Shown here piece after piece: positions 26,501 to 41,500 of a stretch of DNA of 64,000 bases. Numbering within the stretch: the first letter of the stretch is position 1; each line of letters starts with the position of its first letter. The translations under genes and the position numbers were made by a program. The DNA is from Tachypleus tridentatus (taxonomy: Eukaryota; Arthropoda; Merostomata; Xiphosura; Limulidae): assembly GCF_004210375.1 (NCBI RefSeq), contig NW_027467782.1, forward strand, positions 30,669,276 to 30,733,275, written 5' to 3'. Below the pieces are notes generated by a model that saw only the letters and a list, made by a program, of their open reading frames with translations, did not search any database and was not told the origin of the DNA.

Positions 26501-29500
26501 TAAAATTAAACACTGCCATATTTTGTGAAGATATACACACTATATTGAAAGTTAAAAGTATTTAATCTAAAAAGATTTTAAACAAGTACAAAGAGGTCAC
26601 GTGGTTGGTCATATAAATCGACCCTATTTCACCCTGGTGTCCTTTACTGCACATGATACAAAGTTTTAGTGTCTTACATTCAAACTTTTACTAAACTGCT
26701 TTTTGTTTATGATACAACAATTATTATAACATAAGAACTTGACTAGTAATCCATATTTTAATAGTATGTAAGTTTTAAGTTCTTAATTCTACAAGGTAAT
26801 ATTAAAAACATCCTGAATTTTCCCTAAGTATTCTTCCTTCTCTTCTCTGTTTTACCCACCACCCCTTGAAAAAGTACAAAATTAAGCTTAAAGTACTTAC
26901 TATAAAATTGTTGTTTCTCTCACTAACGGCTCGGCATGGCCAAGCTGCAGCATAGGCATCGACTCGTAATCTGAGGGTCGTGGGTTCGTATCCCATTCGC
27001 ACCAAACATGCTCGCCCTTTCAGCCATGGGGGCGTTATAATGTGACAGTCAATCCCACTATTCGTTGGTAAAAGAGTAGCCCAAGAGTTGGCAGTGGGTG
27101 ACGATGACTAGCTGCCTTCCCTCTAGTCTTACACCGCTAAATTAGGGATGGCTAGCACAGATAGCCCTCAAGTAGCTTTGTGCGAAATTCTAAAACAAAT
27201 CTCTCACTAACTGTGATTGTTGCTACTTTCAATTTTATTTGGTTACAGAGCTATCAAATAGAAAATCAGATCCTCCCTTGCCATCTGTCACATCCTCCTT
27301 TTCAGAATTTGTTACTAATTCTCTTACATTTAATTACATATTACTTGTAGATAGTAGAAAGTCAAGCTTTTCTTTTGTCAATTGATGTGTTAAATTATGT
27401 TTTGATTAGGTTGGCATGAATTTCACTTATAATACAACTTTGGTTCCCACAGGAATCACAATGACTAGCTTGATAAAATTGTAAAGTCTCTTGTCGCATA
27501 GTTAATCTGTGATCTTCAGTATATTATTTAAATAAATAATAATTGTTTAGTGCATTACTACCATTAGTATAAAAAACAGGCTTAAGTTTCACTGACAATC
27601 AACAGCAAGAAACAAGAAGTTTTGGTAAATACTTTATTTCTTGATTTTCATGTTTGTTTGTTATTTATTATTATAAAAGTAACTAAAATATAAAAGTAGG
27701 GATCTTTTAGGTTAGTAAAGACTAAATTAGGTAAAATAAATAATATGATAAAAGTGTTTCACAAGGCACCCAAATGAACTGCATGTGCTCCAAGTGATTT
27801 AAACCTTATAATGGCACAGATAGTAGCTAGAAAAGGTTCAAAGTGCAAGAAAACAAAATTTGATTATAAATGTATGTGCACTATTATGAGCTTAAAACTA
27901 CATCAGATAAACAAAAGTAGTTTCATGTTACAATTCTAAGAATAAAAGAGGGTAATTTAGTTTTATTTAATGGTGGTTAGAGATTAATCGAACTGACTGA
28001 TCTGGTTTTAAGATAGGGTAGAGAAAATGAAAGGTGAAATATGAAGTTTTCTGGGAAAACATTTGAAATGTATTTAAGTGGTTTTATAAATTGCACAAAG
28101 GAATACTGAAACTTTTTGAGGAGAAAAATATTTTTAATCTTTACACACTGATCCTCAAACAAATACATAATATATTTACAGACAAACCTTTATTGTAGTT
28201 TGTTAAAAATACTTCAAAAAATATGATTTTGTTGTGTGTGAAAGACTTGTAATGTTAACTGAAAGACTACCAAGTTTTGTTAAGACTTGAAATGAGTACA
28301 AAGAGGTAATGTGTTTGGTCATTTTAACTGAATTCATGATGAGAGGGTTAAATCCAAAAGCACTTTAATGAAATCATAACATTACAAGTCCCATTACAAC
28401 TTTCTGAGCCAAGGAAAGTTCCATGAAGATATAATAATGAAGAGCCTGCTGCTTCTTTCAAGGGCAATGACCTTTTCATAACTATCTGATATTACAGGTC
28501 TTGTTACATCATTTTAGAACCAAAAATAATTTCATGACTATTTGACATTATAGGTCTTCTTACATCATTTAGAACCAAGAACACTTTCATGACTATTACA
28601 GGTCTTTTTGCATCGTTTAGAACCAAAAACACTTTTATGACTACCTAATATTACAGGTCTTGTAACATTTAGAGCTGAGAAAACTTTCATGGTGATGCAA
28701 TGTTACAGGTCTACCTAAGGTGTTCAAAATCAAAATTATTTTCATCAGGATGTAACATTGTGTCCTTTTGAATTTACCACTTTCATAGTAATTTGATGTT
28801 GTAGGTTCTTTCATTTTAAGAACACTCTTGATATGTTGTAACTGTAAAGGCCTATTTACATCCTTCCAAGTCCAGAACACTTTCTGGTTGATCCTTTGCA
28901 TTTTTTTGAAGTGAAGAATATTTATGCTTTTATTTATACAGTGAAGAACAGATACTATTAAAGTCGTATTCAATGAATAATATTTGTAAAATTATTAATT
29001 TAAAAGAGTGGAATAGAGATCATCAAAATAGTACAGCCTTGATATTGATGAATCTTCTGTCCAGCTGAAGGAAGTGATAGAAGACACCAATAAGAACTAC
29101 ATATAATCACATTCTGTTCTCATTTATAAAATCACACATTTCTCTTCACTAATTCACCAACTTGTGACAACTGCTGCAGCCCTTCCAGGTAGCACCTCTG
29201 AAGTGGAGTGTGTCTCCTCCAATGTGCACAGCACAGTCACAGACACAAAACACTACACCCACCTTAAATGAAGTTGATATGAGGAATAAGAATGACTAGG
29301 GCTATTTTTATAACATTAATCCACAACTGTTTGCAGGACCATGAGCAGTGATTTGGTTAATAAAAAACATGATCAGTAACAAAAGTTGATGTGTTTATTG
29401 TTATTACTTAGTAAAATCTACATATACATCTATACTAATAATGAAATTAACTTTGACATGTGATTCAAAAGCACTCATGTAAAGTAAAGTCAGATACATG

Positions 29501-32500
29501 CCCTAAATCTAATAAGCTACATGTGTGTCACTCTGTCCTTTTTTTTGACAGTTGGCTGGATTTTGTTCCTCTTGCACAAAATAGTAAAAGTGTTTTCTTT
29601 TGCATCCCTCACATTTAGTTATCTTAAATCAACAAGTAAAGTATAGTGTTCCTCCCTAGTGCAAAGACAATGGCTTTACAGAACAGAAGAACCAAATCTT
29701 GTATTGTACTCTTAGACTTTGAGAGAAGGATGAACCCACCATAAATGTTTCCCTAACTCATGGATTGTGTTTTAAATAATAGATATTATTGTATAAGAAA
29801 ATTTAAAGGCTGAGCACTATGTGCTTGGTGTGATTCTTTTGTGTGGTAAGGGGTCTTACCAGGAAAGGTTCCATATTTTTAGTTTACTTTCTGTAGATGG
29901 GTGGCCTTGTGGTGACCCCTTCCAGGATTAACCTGAGAACCAGTTTTGACGTTTTCAACAGGTGTTGTGGACATTGTGTCAGATGTTGGTGTTTGGGTAT
30001 GATGTTCATGAAACCCTGGTGTAGCTGCAATGTCCTTGTTTAGCATTGAAACGTGTAGCCTCATAGGACTCCATTGTGGGCAGGGTCAATGGGTAGTAAA
30101 TCTTCCTCTCACTCTTATGAATTCCGTAATCCTTGAAAATCACCACAACCATCAGATCTTGTAGCACAATTTTTAATCCTTCATTCTTTATCTGATTAAT
30201 CCTTAGGGCATATGTCTCCCATTTTCATTTAAAAGGGATTAGAGTGGAATATTAGCTTTCCCAAGTCCATCAAGAAGCTATGTTTTGGGGACATCTTTGT
30301 GGAAATATCAACCCCAAAACACAGTGAACACCTCCTGAATTTTAAGGCCATTGGGGATATACTCATTGATGTTACTCCCCCTTGCTACTGTGAATTCTTT
30401 ACAAGGAGTAATTGTTGAGAGTAATTTGAAGAACATTCCTGAGTTGGAGATTTTGCTTGTTTCCCCAACCAAGGAGTTTCTGTTGTGCAGCCATTTCTTC
30501 ACTTGCAAGGACAGAATTATGCTGCCAACCAGTGTCGTAATTTTGACATTTAAATTGTTACATCTGTCTGCCTTGACATCTACCTGAATTGTAAGGTGTG
30601 GGTATATTCCTAACCTCTCTGATTTTTTCAGTGCCAGCAGTTTTGATTTCAAAGACATCACATCGTAGTTCTTTGACATGCACTTTTTGTGGTGGCAAAG
30701 ACCACAATGCATATGAGTACAAACTGGAACCACATTGCATTAAAAGTAGTGGTTGTCACCTCTTTTACTTTTGTCCTTGTCTTAGGTGGGTGGAGGAGAA
30801 AGAGGTACAGTGTTTTAAAACAGTTGACAACATTTAGCTTGAAACTCAGAAATTATTTTTCCCCAACCCATTTCAGACATATGCTTCTGCACTATGTACC
30901 ACTGCTGCAGTGCGAGTGCAGAAAGATTTATTTTCCAACAATGTGAAGAGTATTTTGCCCTCTTTGGATAAGTGAATTGGCAAGTCAGTGTCTACTCCTC
31001 ACTCTGTTCCCACCATTCTTTCCAGTGATTGCCCAGGTCCAGGTTTTTCAGCCCTGCTTCTGGCAATATGCTATTAAACTTTAATCCTTACCACAGCATT
31101 CCCTTGAGGTTCTATCTTCCTCAGTGAGCTGTGCTCTTTAGAATAGACAGTCTGCCACTCTTCTTTTAGCCTTCATATTCAGGTGCACTGGTAGAATTGG
31201 GTGTGCCATTGGATGTCATTGCTGTTTCCACTGATCAGCCCATACTGCAATAGCTTATTATCATTCCCACTTGTTTATCTTTCTTTGAGTCATCTGAGGA
31301 AGGCAGATATTTCCAATTGAATGTACTATCTCTTTAATAAATATCTTTCAAACCATTCTTCTATTCCTATTTATGCATATGGTTTAAAGAAGGTGTTTCT
31401 GTACAACCTGCCAAGGTTTTTCTCCAAATGATTGAGAGGGGGAAGTTGTCCTTACTAGGTTATGCATTGGTCACAGCTTTTTAACTCATTATTTTCTTTC
31501 ATCTGCAACTGAGCCACCAATCATAAGTGATGGCACCATTTTCTATATGCCTTAAGTATGGGTTTACCTTTGACATTGGAAATGGTAACACTGTCCGACT
31601 TCCTCATGTCTTTAACTTTTTATGGGCCATTTGCCTTTTTAATTCTATTTAGATTTTTATACAAATTTTGGACATTGTTTTGTTTTAATTTAATTTATTT
31701 TTTTTATAAGACATTCTTTGTTTAATTTATTTTTTCATTCTTTTCCTATTTTACTGCTTGTTTGGTGTAGATAGTCTAGTTGGTTTGTGCCAATAAACAC
31801 CAACCAACTGAACACAATGTAGAAATATCAAAGTTGTTTTGATTAACAAAGTTTCCATTTCTTTGTTAGGTGGAATTGCCATAATAAAATGAGAAAGTGC
31901 TTAACAGTCATGAAATACAATTATATAGAAACATCGCAAAGTCTAAAATAGTGGTTATGTACATAATAATGTGAAGGAAGTTTTTCATGACAATATGACT
32001 GAATCTACTTTACTGAATTATTTTGCATGGTGATGTATTTGTTTAAGCAGTCAGTCAGGTTTAAAAGCAATCCTTTTGGCAAGTTGAAGTAATGTGTTCA
32101 ATAAATACAAGTTGATTTTGTTGCAAACTGCAGGTAAAGAACAGTATTTAGGGAAAAGATGCAAGGCTCATATCACTTGTTATTGCACTGAAATTGAAAA
32201 AAGTATAATTAAGGGAACATGAAGACTGAAGAATTCAGTAGTACTTATTCAGTAACCTGTTTCTATTGTTTTTTTAGCTGTATTGGACTCACTGCAGTTT
32301 ATTTATTGTATTCAGTGCAATTATTTTGTTACAAAATATAATAAACTTAGTTTATTGGAGTTCGTGTATCTGTTAAAATCAGTAAAATAGATCCCAGTAA
32401 ATGACAAGTTTTAGAAAAGATGTTGGAAAGCCCTTCATTTTTTTTTTTTTTTTTTTACATTAACTTGCATGAATAATTTATGTGCATCTCTAAACAACAG

Positions 32501-35500
32501 TTCATAAGTTATTTGTAATATATAGGAATACATTCGTGAAGATGAGAAACACACTTCAAGTAAAATGTATTCTGAAGACAGCTGGTATGGATATTAGAAC
32601 TTTAATTAACATAAAGCAGAGTCAGTTGCAAACTCTCTTTTGTTAACCTGAAGATTACATGAGAAGATCAAAATATTCTTCTGTGCTTTATGTTAATTAA
32701 AGTTCTAATATCCATATTAGCTGTCTCAAGAATACATATAGGAATACAGATTATTTTGAAGTAGAGAAGTTTGAGTTGAAACTTAAATAAATGTTTATCT
32801 TCTTTTGTTTTGTTTTTAGATTAGAAATGAGGAGATTAAATGAGAACCAAAAGTCTTCATTTTTTTATTTAAGTGTAGAAGATGAAAACTTTGCTTATGA
32901 TTTGGTTCAAGAGCTAGTTAGGTCTTTCCTAGCAGCTGAAGACACCAGAATACAAGTGAGTGGTTATTTTATACTGAAGTGTGTCTTTTGACTCTGTGTT
33001 ATTGGTTTTATTTCACATTGACATACTTATGAGAAATGGTTAGAATAATTAGACTACCTATACAAAAGTTGCACAGATTTGAAAAATACTTTATTTTCAC
33101 TTTACTTAAATTTAAGTTTTTGATTTGTTAAAACTTAATCATTTATTTTTTAAAAAATTAGTTTAAAATATAATCTTAATTATCTATGAACCTTGCCATT
33201 TATTTCTTTCACTATACATGAGATATTAAATTTTTTCAGAAATCTCAAAACAATTTGTTGATCACAGTAATCACTAGATATTCAGTGAGATATGACATTT
33301 AGTTTACATTACCCAGTTGCTTTCTTACCCAACAAATGGTTTGTAACATGATGTTCTGAAATATGGACAAACATGTTTTGAATCTCCTGTGGTCTTCAAA
33401 ATATGGATACAAATGGGTGAAGAAGTTCAGTGCAACAAAACATAAGCCACATTTTAAGGTGTGTTACCAAATCCTGGACGTACGAATGACAGCAGAATGT
33501 GCTTTTATATATTTCAAATGCTGCATACCATTTTGGATTGTATATATGCTTTGAACAAAATACAGATTGTGACAATCATAACTCGCCACTGAAACACACT
33601 GTAAATGGAGAAAGTTTTAAATCGTCATCAGGTAAATAGAATAAATAAACTATCAAAAGATCCTCTACTGAACTATCACTTCTCATTTGACAGTGCTTAG
33701 GTTTGGAAGAGCTTTTTCTTTTTCTTCGAGATGGTGATTCCTCCTTTTCTTCCATTTTCCATCTTTCCCCTTGACTTTATCCGTGTAGGCTTCTGTGCTC
33801 AGTGAGAGCTCTTTGTTGACATACTGCTTCCTACCAGGATACGTTTTCTTTATCCTCTGGCAATCCTCCTCTGTTCATGATCTTTTACCTACTTTTTTTG
33901 CCAGTTAGGTCCATCTTTTGTTTCAGTTGGTCTATTTCTCCTGGAATTTGTTCTAGGTATACTCCTATCAGATCTGACAATTTCACTTTTCCCTTGCTTG
34001 CCATTGTCATCCATTCTAACTCTTCCATTATATTGCAGTTTCCTCTTTGTTTGGGGTTTTATCTTCCACCTGTAGCCATTCTTCATAATTCTGTGTGACT
34101 GACTGTTAAGTTTCTATTTATACTTTTCTTTTCTTTTCACAGGTCTTCTTTTCATTCATCATTATTTTGATCCTGTTCTGTGGTCAGACACCAGGATTTT
34201 TTTAAACTTTAAATCCACACTGTACTTCCATGATGTGTTCAATTTATCTTCCATGGCTTCACACATTCACCATTGAGATGGGGTGTTCCACAAAATCACA
34301 TATAGGTTCATGATTTTCATGATATTTTGTGTTTCATAACCAAGCCCATCCCAGACTGTATCACCCTTGGACTGAATGGGAAAACAGAAGGGGTTTGTTG
34401 TCCATCCCAATCATTCCTAGAATTAATAACTCAGTATGGTCTGATTTTTCAAAATAAGATTTTGTGGTTATGTGGTGATACTGCTTTGGATTTCACCACC
34501 ACATTGTCACCTTCCTTGCTTCAAGTGGAGTATGGGCATCCTTACAACTCCAGTTCCAAATTGCTGAGGTGGTTGACCCTGTAGGCACCCAGCTGAATGA
34601 GTTACTCACAATAACCAATCAATTACAGAATAGGGTGGTGGTATTTTATGGGTGTAGATGATGTGATATTCTTCTCTTTATGATAACCATTGACAACAGA
34701 ATGAGACATCAAGATGTAATTCATCCCTTTATTGGAAACTGTCATCCTACTCTCAACTAAATGTTGTTACACTATAAGAAGGTTTTGAATTTAGAGTGAA
34801 CTCATTTACTTAAGTTCTCACACATATTTCAAGTTAACTATCTTCCTAACTCAATTTTCTCCATCTTGGCTGTGGGTCACAGCAATGATTTGTGAAATTG
34901 TTCTGGTTCTGTCATTGGCTATCTCTTGTTTCTTGTTTTCTCATCTTAATATTAGGGGTATGATATTGTCTATGGATGGTCCTGGCCCATTTCACAGTTA
35001 TGGGAGTTGATTACATGCAACAGACATTCTGTTGGTACCAATTCAATAGCTCAGATCTAATCCTAGTGTCATACCCAGGAATTAGAGTGGGTTTCAATTC
35101 CCCATTTCATGGGATTGAGGTAAAGAGGGTATGCTCTTTATTCTACACTCACATGGATGTTGGTATCCCATGGGCATGTTTTGAAAGTAGTTGATTTACT
35201 ATGTGTAGTCCATTGCATCCAAGCTGCTGTACACCTGGGTGTGTATCTTTTGTTTACCTGCCTTTCCTATTTTGAGATTGAGTTACAGTATTGGTTATGA
35301 CCACTTTCTTGCCACATTCTCTCTCACTCTGATGTACTCCTCTCATTTTTTTCCCTTATATTTCACACGTTCCATAATCGGATGAAGAGTATCCCTGGCT
35401 CAGAAATGGTCCACTTCCCTTTCTATGATCTTCAGATCCGATTCTTTCATTTCCAAGATATCCTTCAGATAATTTTAAAATATTCTTTGTCATATCCTCA

Positions 35501-38500
35501 CACTGGTCCCTCCTTGTTATCAATGTAAGATTCTAGCTAATATTGTGAGAGTAGATAATTACCATATCAGAAGTCTTAATTTTCCCTATACTGAAAATGT
35601 ATTTTCAATGTACTTGCCATCTCTCACAAGATTAACTGTTCTTATTTAGTGTTGCCCTTTGTATGTGAACTTTTCTTGATGCATACTACAAGTCTTCCAC
35701 TCCCCTTGAATTGGGATTTGTTTATCAAGGAAATCATCATCCATTATCCTCTCATATTCCTGTTAATACTTTAGGTCTTTTACAGTAAACACAGTCACAT
35801 GATACCTTATATCTTTCACATTAAACACAGTCACACATAATACCTTATATCTTTCACAGTAAACACAGTCACACACGATACCTTATCTTTCACAGTAAGC
35901 ACAGTCACACGTGATACCTTATATCTTTCACATTAAACACAGTCACACATAATACCTTATATCTTTCACAGTAAACACAGTTGCACATGATACCTTATAT
36001 CTTTCACGGTGAACACAGTCACAACGTGATACTTTATATCTTTCTTCTATATCTTTCACACTAAACACAGTCTTGCATAATACCTTATATCTTTCACACT
36101 AAACACAGTCACACGTGATACCTTATATCTTTCACAGTAAACACAGTCACACATAATACCTTATATCTTTCACAGTAAACACAGTCACACGCGATACCTT
36201 ATATCTTTCACAGTAAACACAGTCACACACGATACCTTATATCTTTCACAGTAAGCACAGTCACACGTGATACCTTATATCTTTCACATTAAACACAGTC
36301 ACACATAATACCTTATATCTTTCACAGTAAACACAGTTGCACATAATACCTTATATCTTTCACAGTGAACACAGTCACAACGTTATACTTTATATCTTTC
36401 TTCTATATCTTTCACACTAAACACAGTCTTGCATAATACGTTATATCTTTCACATTAAACACAGTCACACATAATACCTTGTATCTTTCACAGTAAACAC
36501 AGTTGCACATGATACCTTATATCTTTCACAGTAAACACAGTCACACGTTTACTGTGAAAGATATAAGGTATCATATATGGTATTGTGTGTATTTATTGTT
36601 ATTTTTATTTCTCCACTTCCTAACGTTTTTCTTTCTTTCTGGAACTGAAGTTTTTCATGCTGTGTTTATGACTGTTTTCTTATGTAAAGTACACATTTTT
36701 CTTTTTTGTAGGACTGTGCATCTTATGCACTGCAGGAAACCTTACAGATATATACTTGTCAAAGTGGAGAGTTGTCACAAATTGTGAGACCAAGTGGTAG
36801 TCTTTGGAACAGGTTTTCAGAAGAGGTTCAAGAAATTTTGGTACCTTTGCAGCACTCTAGGTATGTATTTTATTTTTTATTATAATGAAATTTAGACAGT
36901 AATTTTCAGTTATTTTCTTTCTTATCAATTTTTTTTCTAACATTGTTCATTGTGTTATGTTTTTCTTTTATCTTTACTGTGTTATAAAACATTACAATTC
37001 AACAGTATTTTAGCATAGTTTAAACATTAAAAACTCAATTTTTTTTAATATTTTACATAAACTGAAAAGTTATTTGAATATTGAAGTTGTTCTGCTTTTT
37101 TAATAAAAGTTAAAAAAAAAAGTTCATCAGGTTTTCTGTTATTATTTGATAGGTACATTATGTCTAGTAACAAGAGGACTTCCTTTCCATGCCCAATATA
37201 TGGGAGCAAACTAGGAAGCACTTTTAAAGATTGGGCCTGTAATTGGGCATCTTGTCTTCTCAGAAGGTAAGAAGCACTTTTCTGTGATAAAAGAAATGAG
37301 ATAATTAGGTTGCTAATCAATATTATTGTTATAGGTGATTATTATATTAATTAAAACCATGACAAAATTTGAACTAGAGATCAGACTGTGTAGATAAAAG
37401 TATTACTGAAACAGAGGCACCTCACAGTTCAGCTAAACATATCTGTTCACACAGTTCTTGTAAGTCTGAGTTTCATTTCCTTTTCTAATTCAGGAGAATG
37501 TTAATTTCAACTATTAAGTAACGTGCACACAGTTCTGTAACATTTGTCACAGTTTTAGCCCATTAGGAGCACATTATTGAAACTTACTCTACAAATATGT
37601 TTAGAACATAAAGGTGGTATACACTTTTAGAATTTCTTTTGGGGGGGTAGACTACTGTAGTATCAAAGACAAGTACTAGATTATAATCACCACATTACAC
37701 TTAAAATTCTCTCATTTTGTCTTTGTATATGTTAATTTTCTGTTTTTAATGGAAAGAAAAGAAATAATGCAGAATAGTTTTTTATAAAACTGCTTTTTGA
37801 GAACAGATTATGCCATAGAGAAAAACAACCAAAATCATTTCAATTTAAAACTAACTTTTCCATGCTCATTAGCATGTTTTTAAATGCCCTTAGTTTTATA
37901 AAATTTATATGGTTTTGTGTATTTAATTTCTCAGATAAAGCGAGAGAATACAGCTAGAGTTTTTCAGTCATGCTTCATGATTGTCAAAAACGATGTGAAG
38001 ACAGCAGTTTTTCTTCTTCCTCACATCATGGTTAATGTTTTACAAGATGCAAGCAATGAAGAAAAGGAAGATGTTTGTTTTAAGAAATAATATAAAGTAT
38101 AGAAGTAAATGTACATAATTCTTTATATGACATTTTCTTTTTTCAGAAGTAAAGAATGTAATACAACTGATAGGCTGTGAGATTTTAAAGACAGAGCTTA
38201 GCATTGATAGCCATTTGACAGACTTCTGCATCTTCTCTTATCAGATTGGCCAATCATTAATTTTGTTTAGATCTGGTAATAAAATGTTTTAAGGGGTAAG
38301 AAAGCAGGGAACAGAAAGAAAATACCAGTACCAGTACATCTGCTTTGATGTTTACAGTAAATAGAAAAGATTCTGAATTGGTTAATTATCTATCAGTCAG
38401 CCAAAGGTATTCTGACTTTTGGGACATTTTACTTAACTTTAGTCTTTCAGTCGTTTTTCAGGATGTGAATTCTATTGTGAGAAACTATTTTCAAAATAAT

Positions 38501-41500
38501 ATTAAAAGTACTTCCTTTTATCAAAAAATTTTCTTTCTTTCTTATTGTTGATTACAAATCCTAGTTCCATCTTACATATCTAGTCAATTTCAACTTGATT
38601 GAAAGTAACATTATTTCTTTTGACAGTTTATTTTGCCAGTTACAACTGTCACTGCCAGAAACAAAGATAAAACTGTCAAAAAATGTATGAGTGACCTATG
38701 GTCAGATCTTTGAAATTGAGATCAACGTTACTTTTGTCAGTCTAATTAACAATATTTTTGCTAAGAGTATTCTTGGACAGCATGAATTTATATCTAATAA
38801 TGTTTTTTTTTAATAGATATTAAATTATTTATGTGTATCTTATGAGTGCTATAAACTTAACAGTAACATTCAAGAAGAAATAGTTTGAATTATTAGAATA
38901 ATTTGTTTTTATTTACCGTACATGTTTACTTAGCTTATGTGCACTGAAGTCTTGTCATAGCTTTCAACAAATATAATGTAATATGAAAAACATGAATGTT
39001 AAAATAAACTATAATCCACTTTTGCATGTTACACCAAATGTTATAGCATTAAAAATACCAGTTGAACAGTGATTTTGATTTATATAATTATATAAGACAA
39101 CATTGTTTGTTTTTTGAATGCTGTGCAGTGTAAGACTACAGTGTTACTGCAATAGTAAATGATGCACAGGCAGATAGGTTTAAAAAAACTGCATCTAGGT
39201 TGAGTCAGGTGTCTAAAGCTCTGTTTGGTTGGTTAAACTTGCTCTTAGACTGTGTCAAATGTCTGTAGTTTTTTACTTTGGCACTGTAAGTATACAGACT
39301 GCTAAAATAGAGACTATACGAGGATAGCTTGTATTTCACACACCTACTAAGGTGCATTATGCTCACATATAGCAGGAAATGACTTGCTTCTTATTGTGCC
39401 AAGAACATACCAAGTGGACCAACAATATAAGAATAGTAATTTTACAAGTGAGCTATGTCTCACCCTGCTACCACATAACAGCTATGTGCTTATTTGATGA
39501 GTATCTGAGAGTCAGGTTAAATACCATATTCATATGGAGACATTGTACATATGATGGTGATTCAAGTTGGTGTTGACAGTAATGAACATTGGAAGACTTT
39601 GTTTTACGATCTTCTGATTGGACTACTAATGCCTTAAATTCTATTATCCTGTGTTCTGTCACATAATGAATTATGATTTTCATTCTAACTGTGTAGAAGT
39701 AATCAGTACATCGTCTTCAAAAAAGAGGGGATTGAGTGAAGTGTGTCACCAGTCTTCATATCCATTGTTCATGCATGAGATACTCTTGTGAGCTTCATCA
39801 CATCCTATGAAATAATTCAGAATACTGAAAATGCCCTGAAGGTATTTGTTTTTAATGGAGTGATTACTGATGCCTTAGAACTTAATGAACATTCTGATTT
39901 CGAGTATACAGCATCAGTGCTGTACTGCCTTTGTTGTTCATGGTGGTTGTCCTACATATTAAGATGAAATCCCCAGAATTGTGGAGGTGTAAAGATGACT
40001 GATTTATACCAAAATGAACTGAAAATGTGAGCTGAATAATGTGTTCACAGCAGTTTTTGCGTTATCATAGATGTTATAAATTACAAGAATCTATGAAATA
40101 TTTTGCTGCATATTTTAGTAGTAGAATTTTTAAAAGCAAAATGGAATGTGAAATAATTTTTTTAACGTTGATAATCAAGGTAGATTTTAATCTCACTAAA
40201 ATTTAGAATTAATATGTGTTATTATAAAAAGAAAAGCAAAACTTTTTTTATGTATTTGGGTCTATAGATCTACAGAGAGATTATGGCTGTTCTAAGCCAT
40301 GTTGACCAAGCTGAACAGAGCAAATTGAAGTTTCATGAGAAGACTGACCTTTGCCACTTGAGTGCCCAGACTGTGTTTTCAATATTGGATTGTTTAACGG
40401 TTTGGTGTCATCAGTATTTTGTGATGTTGAGATCTAGTAACCAGAATAACTCCAAGCCTGCAAATAAAGGGAAAGGTAGTTGGAATACTCATTAATTAAT
40501 CATGAGCTTAAGTTACTGGTATTTTATGTTCTTTTTCTTTGAGAAATTAAAGACTGTAAATATTATAAAACAATTAAAATGCCTGTTCTAGTCATTGATT
40601 AACAGCCTTATTTATGTTTTTTACAACATAAAAATGTCACTTTGCTAGGAAATAAGTAATGATTTATTAGGGTAATAATTTCAAAATTTGAAGCAGAGTT
40701 ACCAGAATATTTTCTCATGTAAAATAATTGAATTTACTACAAGACTTTCATCTGTAGAAGCTAGTGGTGGTAATAACTTTTGGGTAACAAATTTTCTACA
40801 GTGTTCTTTAAGAAAAATTAATTTCATTATTAGTCTAGCCTGTATTTCTAAAACTGTTGTGTTGCCTTTTAGATTCCTTTAGGTAGAGGAGAAGGTTTGT
40901 CCACTTAGTTGTTGTTACTTTCTCATTGTGTAAAGCATCATTCTTTGGCTACAGGTTGAGATCCAGTCATATATATTTATATACACACACAAAACATTGT
41001 GGTCCAATAACCCTAACCACTAACATGAGATACAGGTTTCATGACTGCCTAAATCCAACCTTGGCTACCTGGTTGAGGCTAACCTATACGAATGATTACT
41101 CGTATTCTGTTCCACCTTGGATATAAAAATTAAGTTTCAGGTGAAGAGCATATCTGTTCTGGAGGTAGTTCAGTTCTCCCACTCTTGTACTATTCTTTTC
41201 TTGGTATACTCCTGTTCTATGAAGACACTTTCTGTATGGATCATGCCTGCACCAGCCCCTCCACCTTCTTAACATGGGATTCTAGTGTCAGTAGATGGTA
41301 TATTTCGAAAGTTAACTGAACATGTATTTTCGATAATACTTACCTTCACTGACACTCTCCTGTTCTACCTTCCCACTAAAACCAAATGTATTTCTCAGAA
41401 AAAGTGACTGTGTTGTCAGGATGAGATGGTTATATACAGTACCTAGTTAGAAGGCACATTAAAGTTTGTGGAGCAGTTTGCTAGTTAGAACTTGTCTAAG

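Noticed and set aside
28641-28973. 110-residue frame on the - strand
   Set aside because: It covers a degenerate minisatellite and shows only repeat-derived periodicity.
30308-30733. 141-residue frame on the - strand
   Set aside because: Lies opposite the LINE ORF1 remnant, which has the recognisable motifs on the + strand.
35776-36546. Regular repeats resembling a CRISPR array (also 47956-48303 and 59848-64000)
   Set aside because: Units are contiguous with no unique spacers and the window is eukaryotic; these are tandem minisatellites.
39379-39683. Frames vaguely reminiscent of a Tc1-type transposase (LFDE...IFIWRH)
   Set aside because: Only a few residues agree and no second motif supports it.
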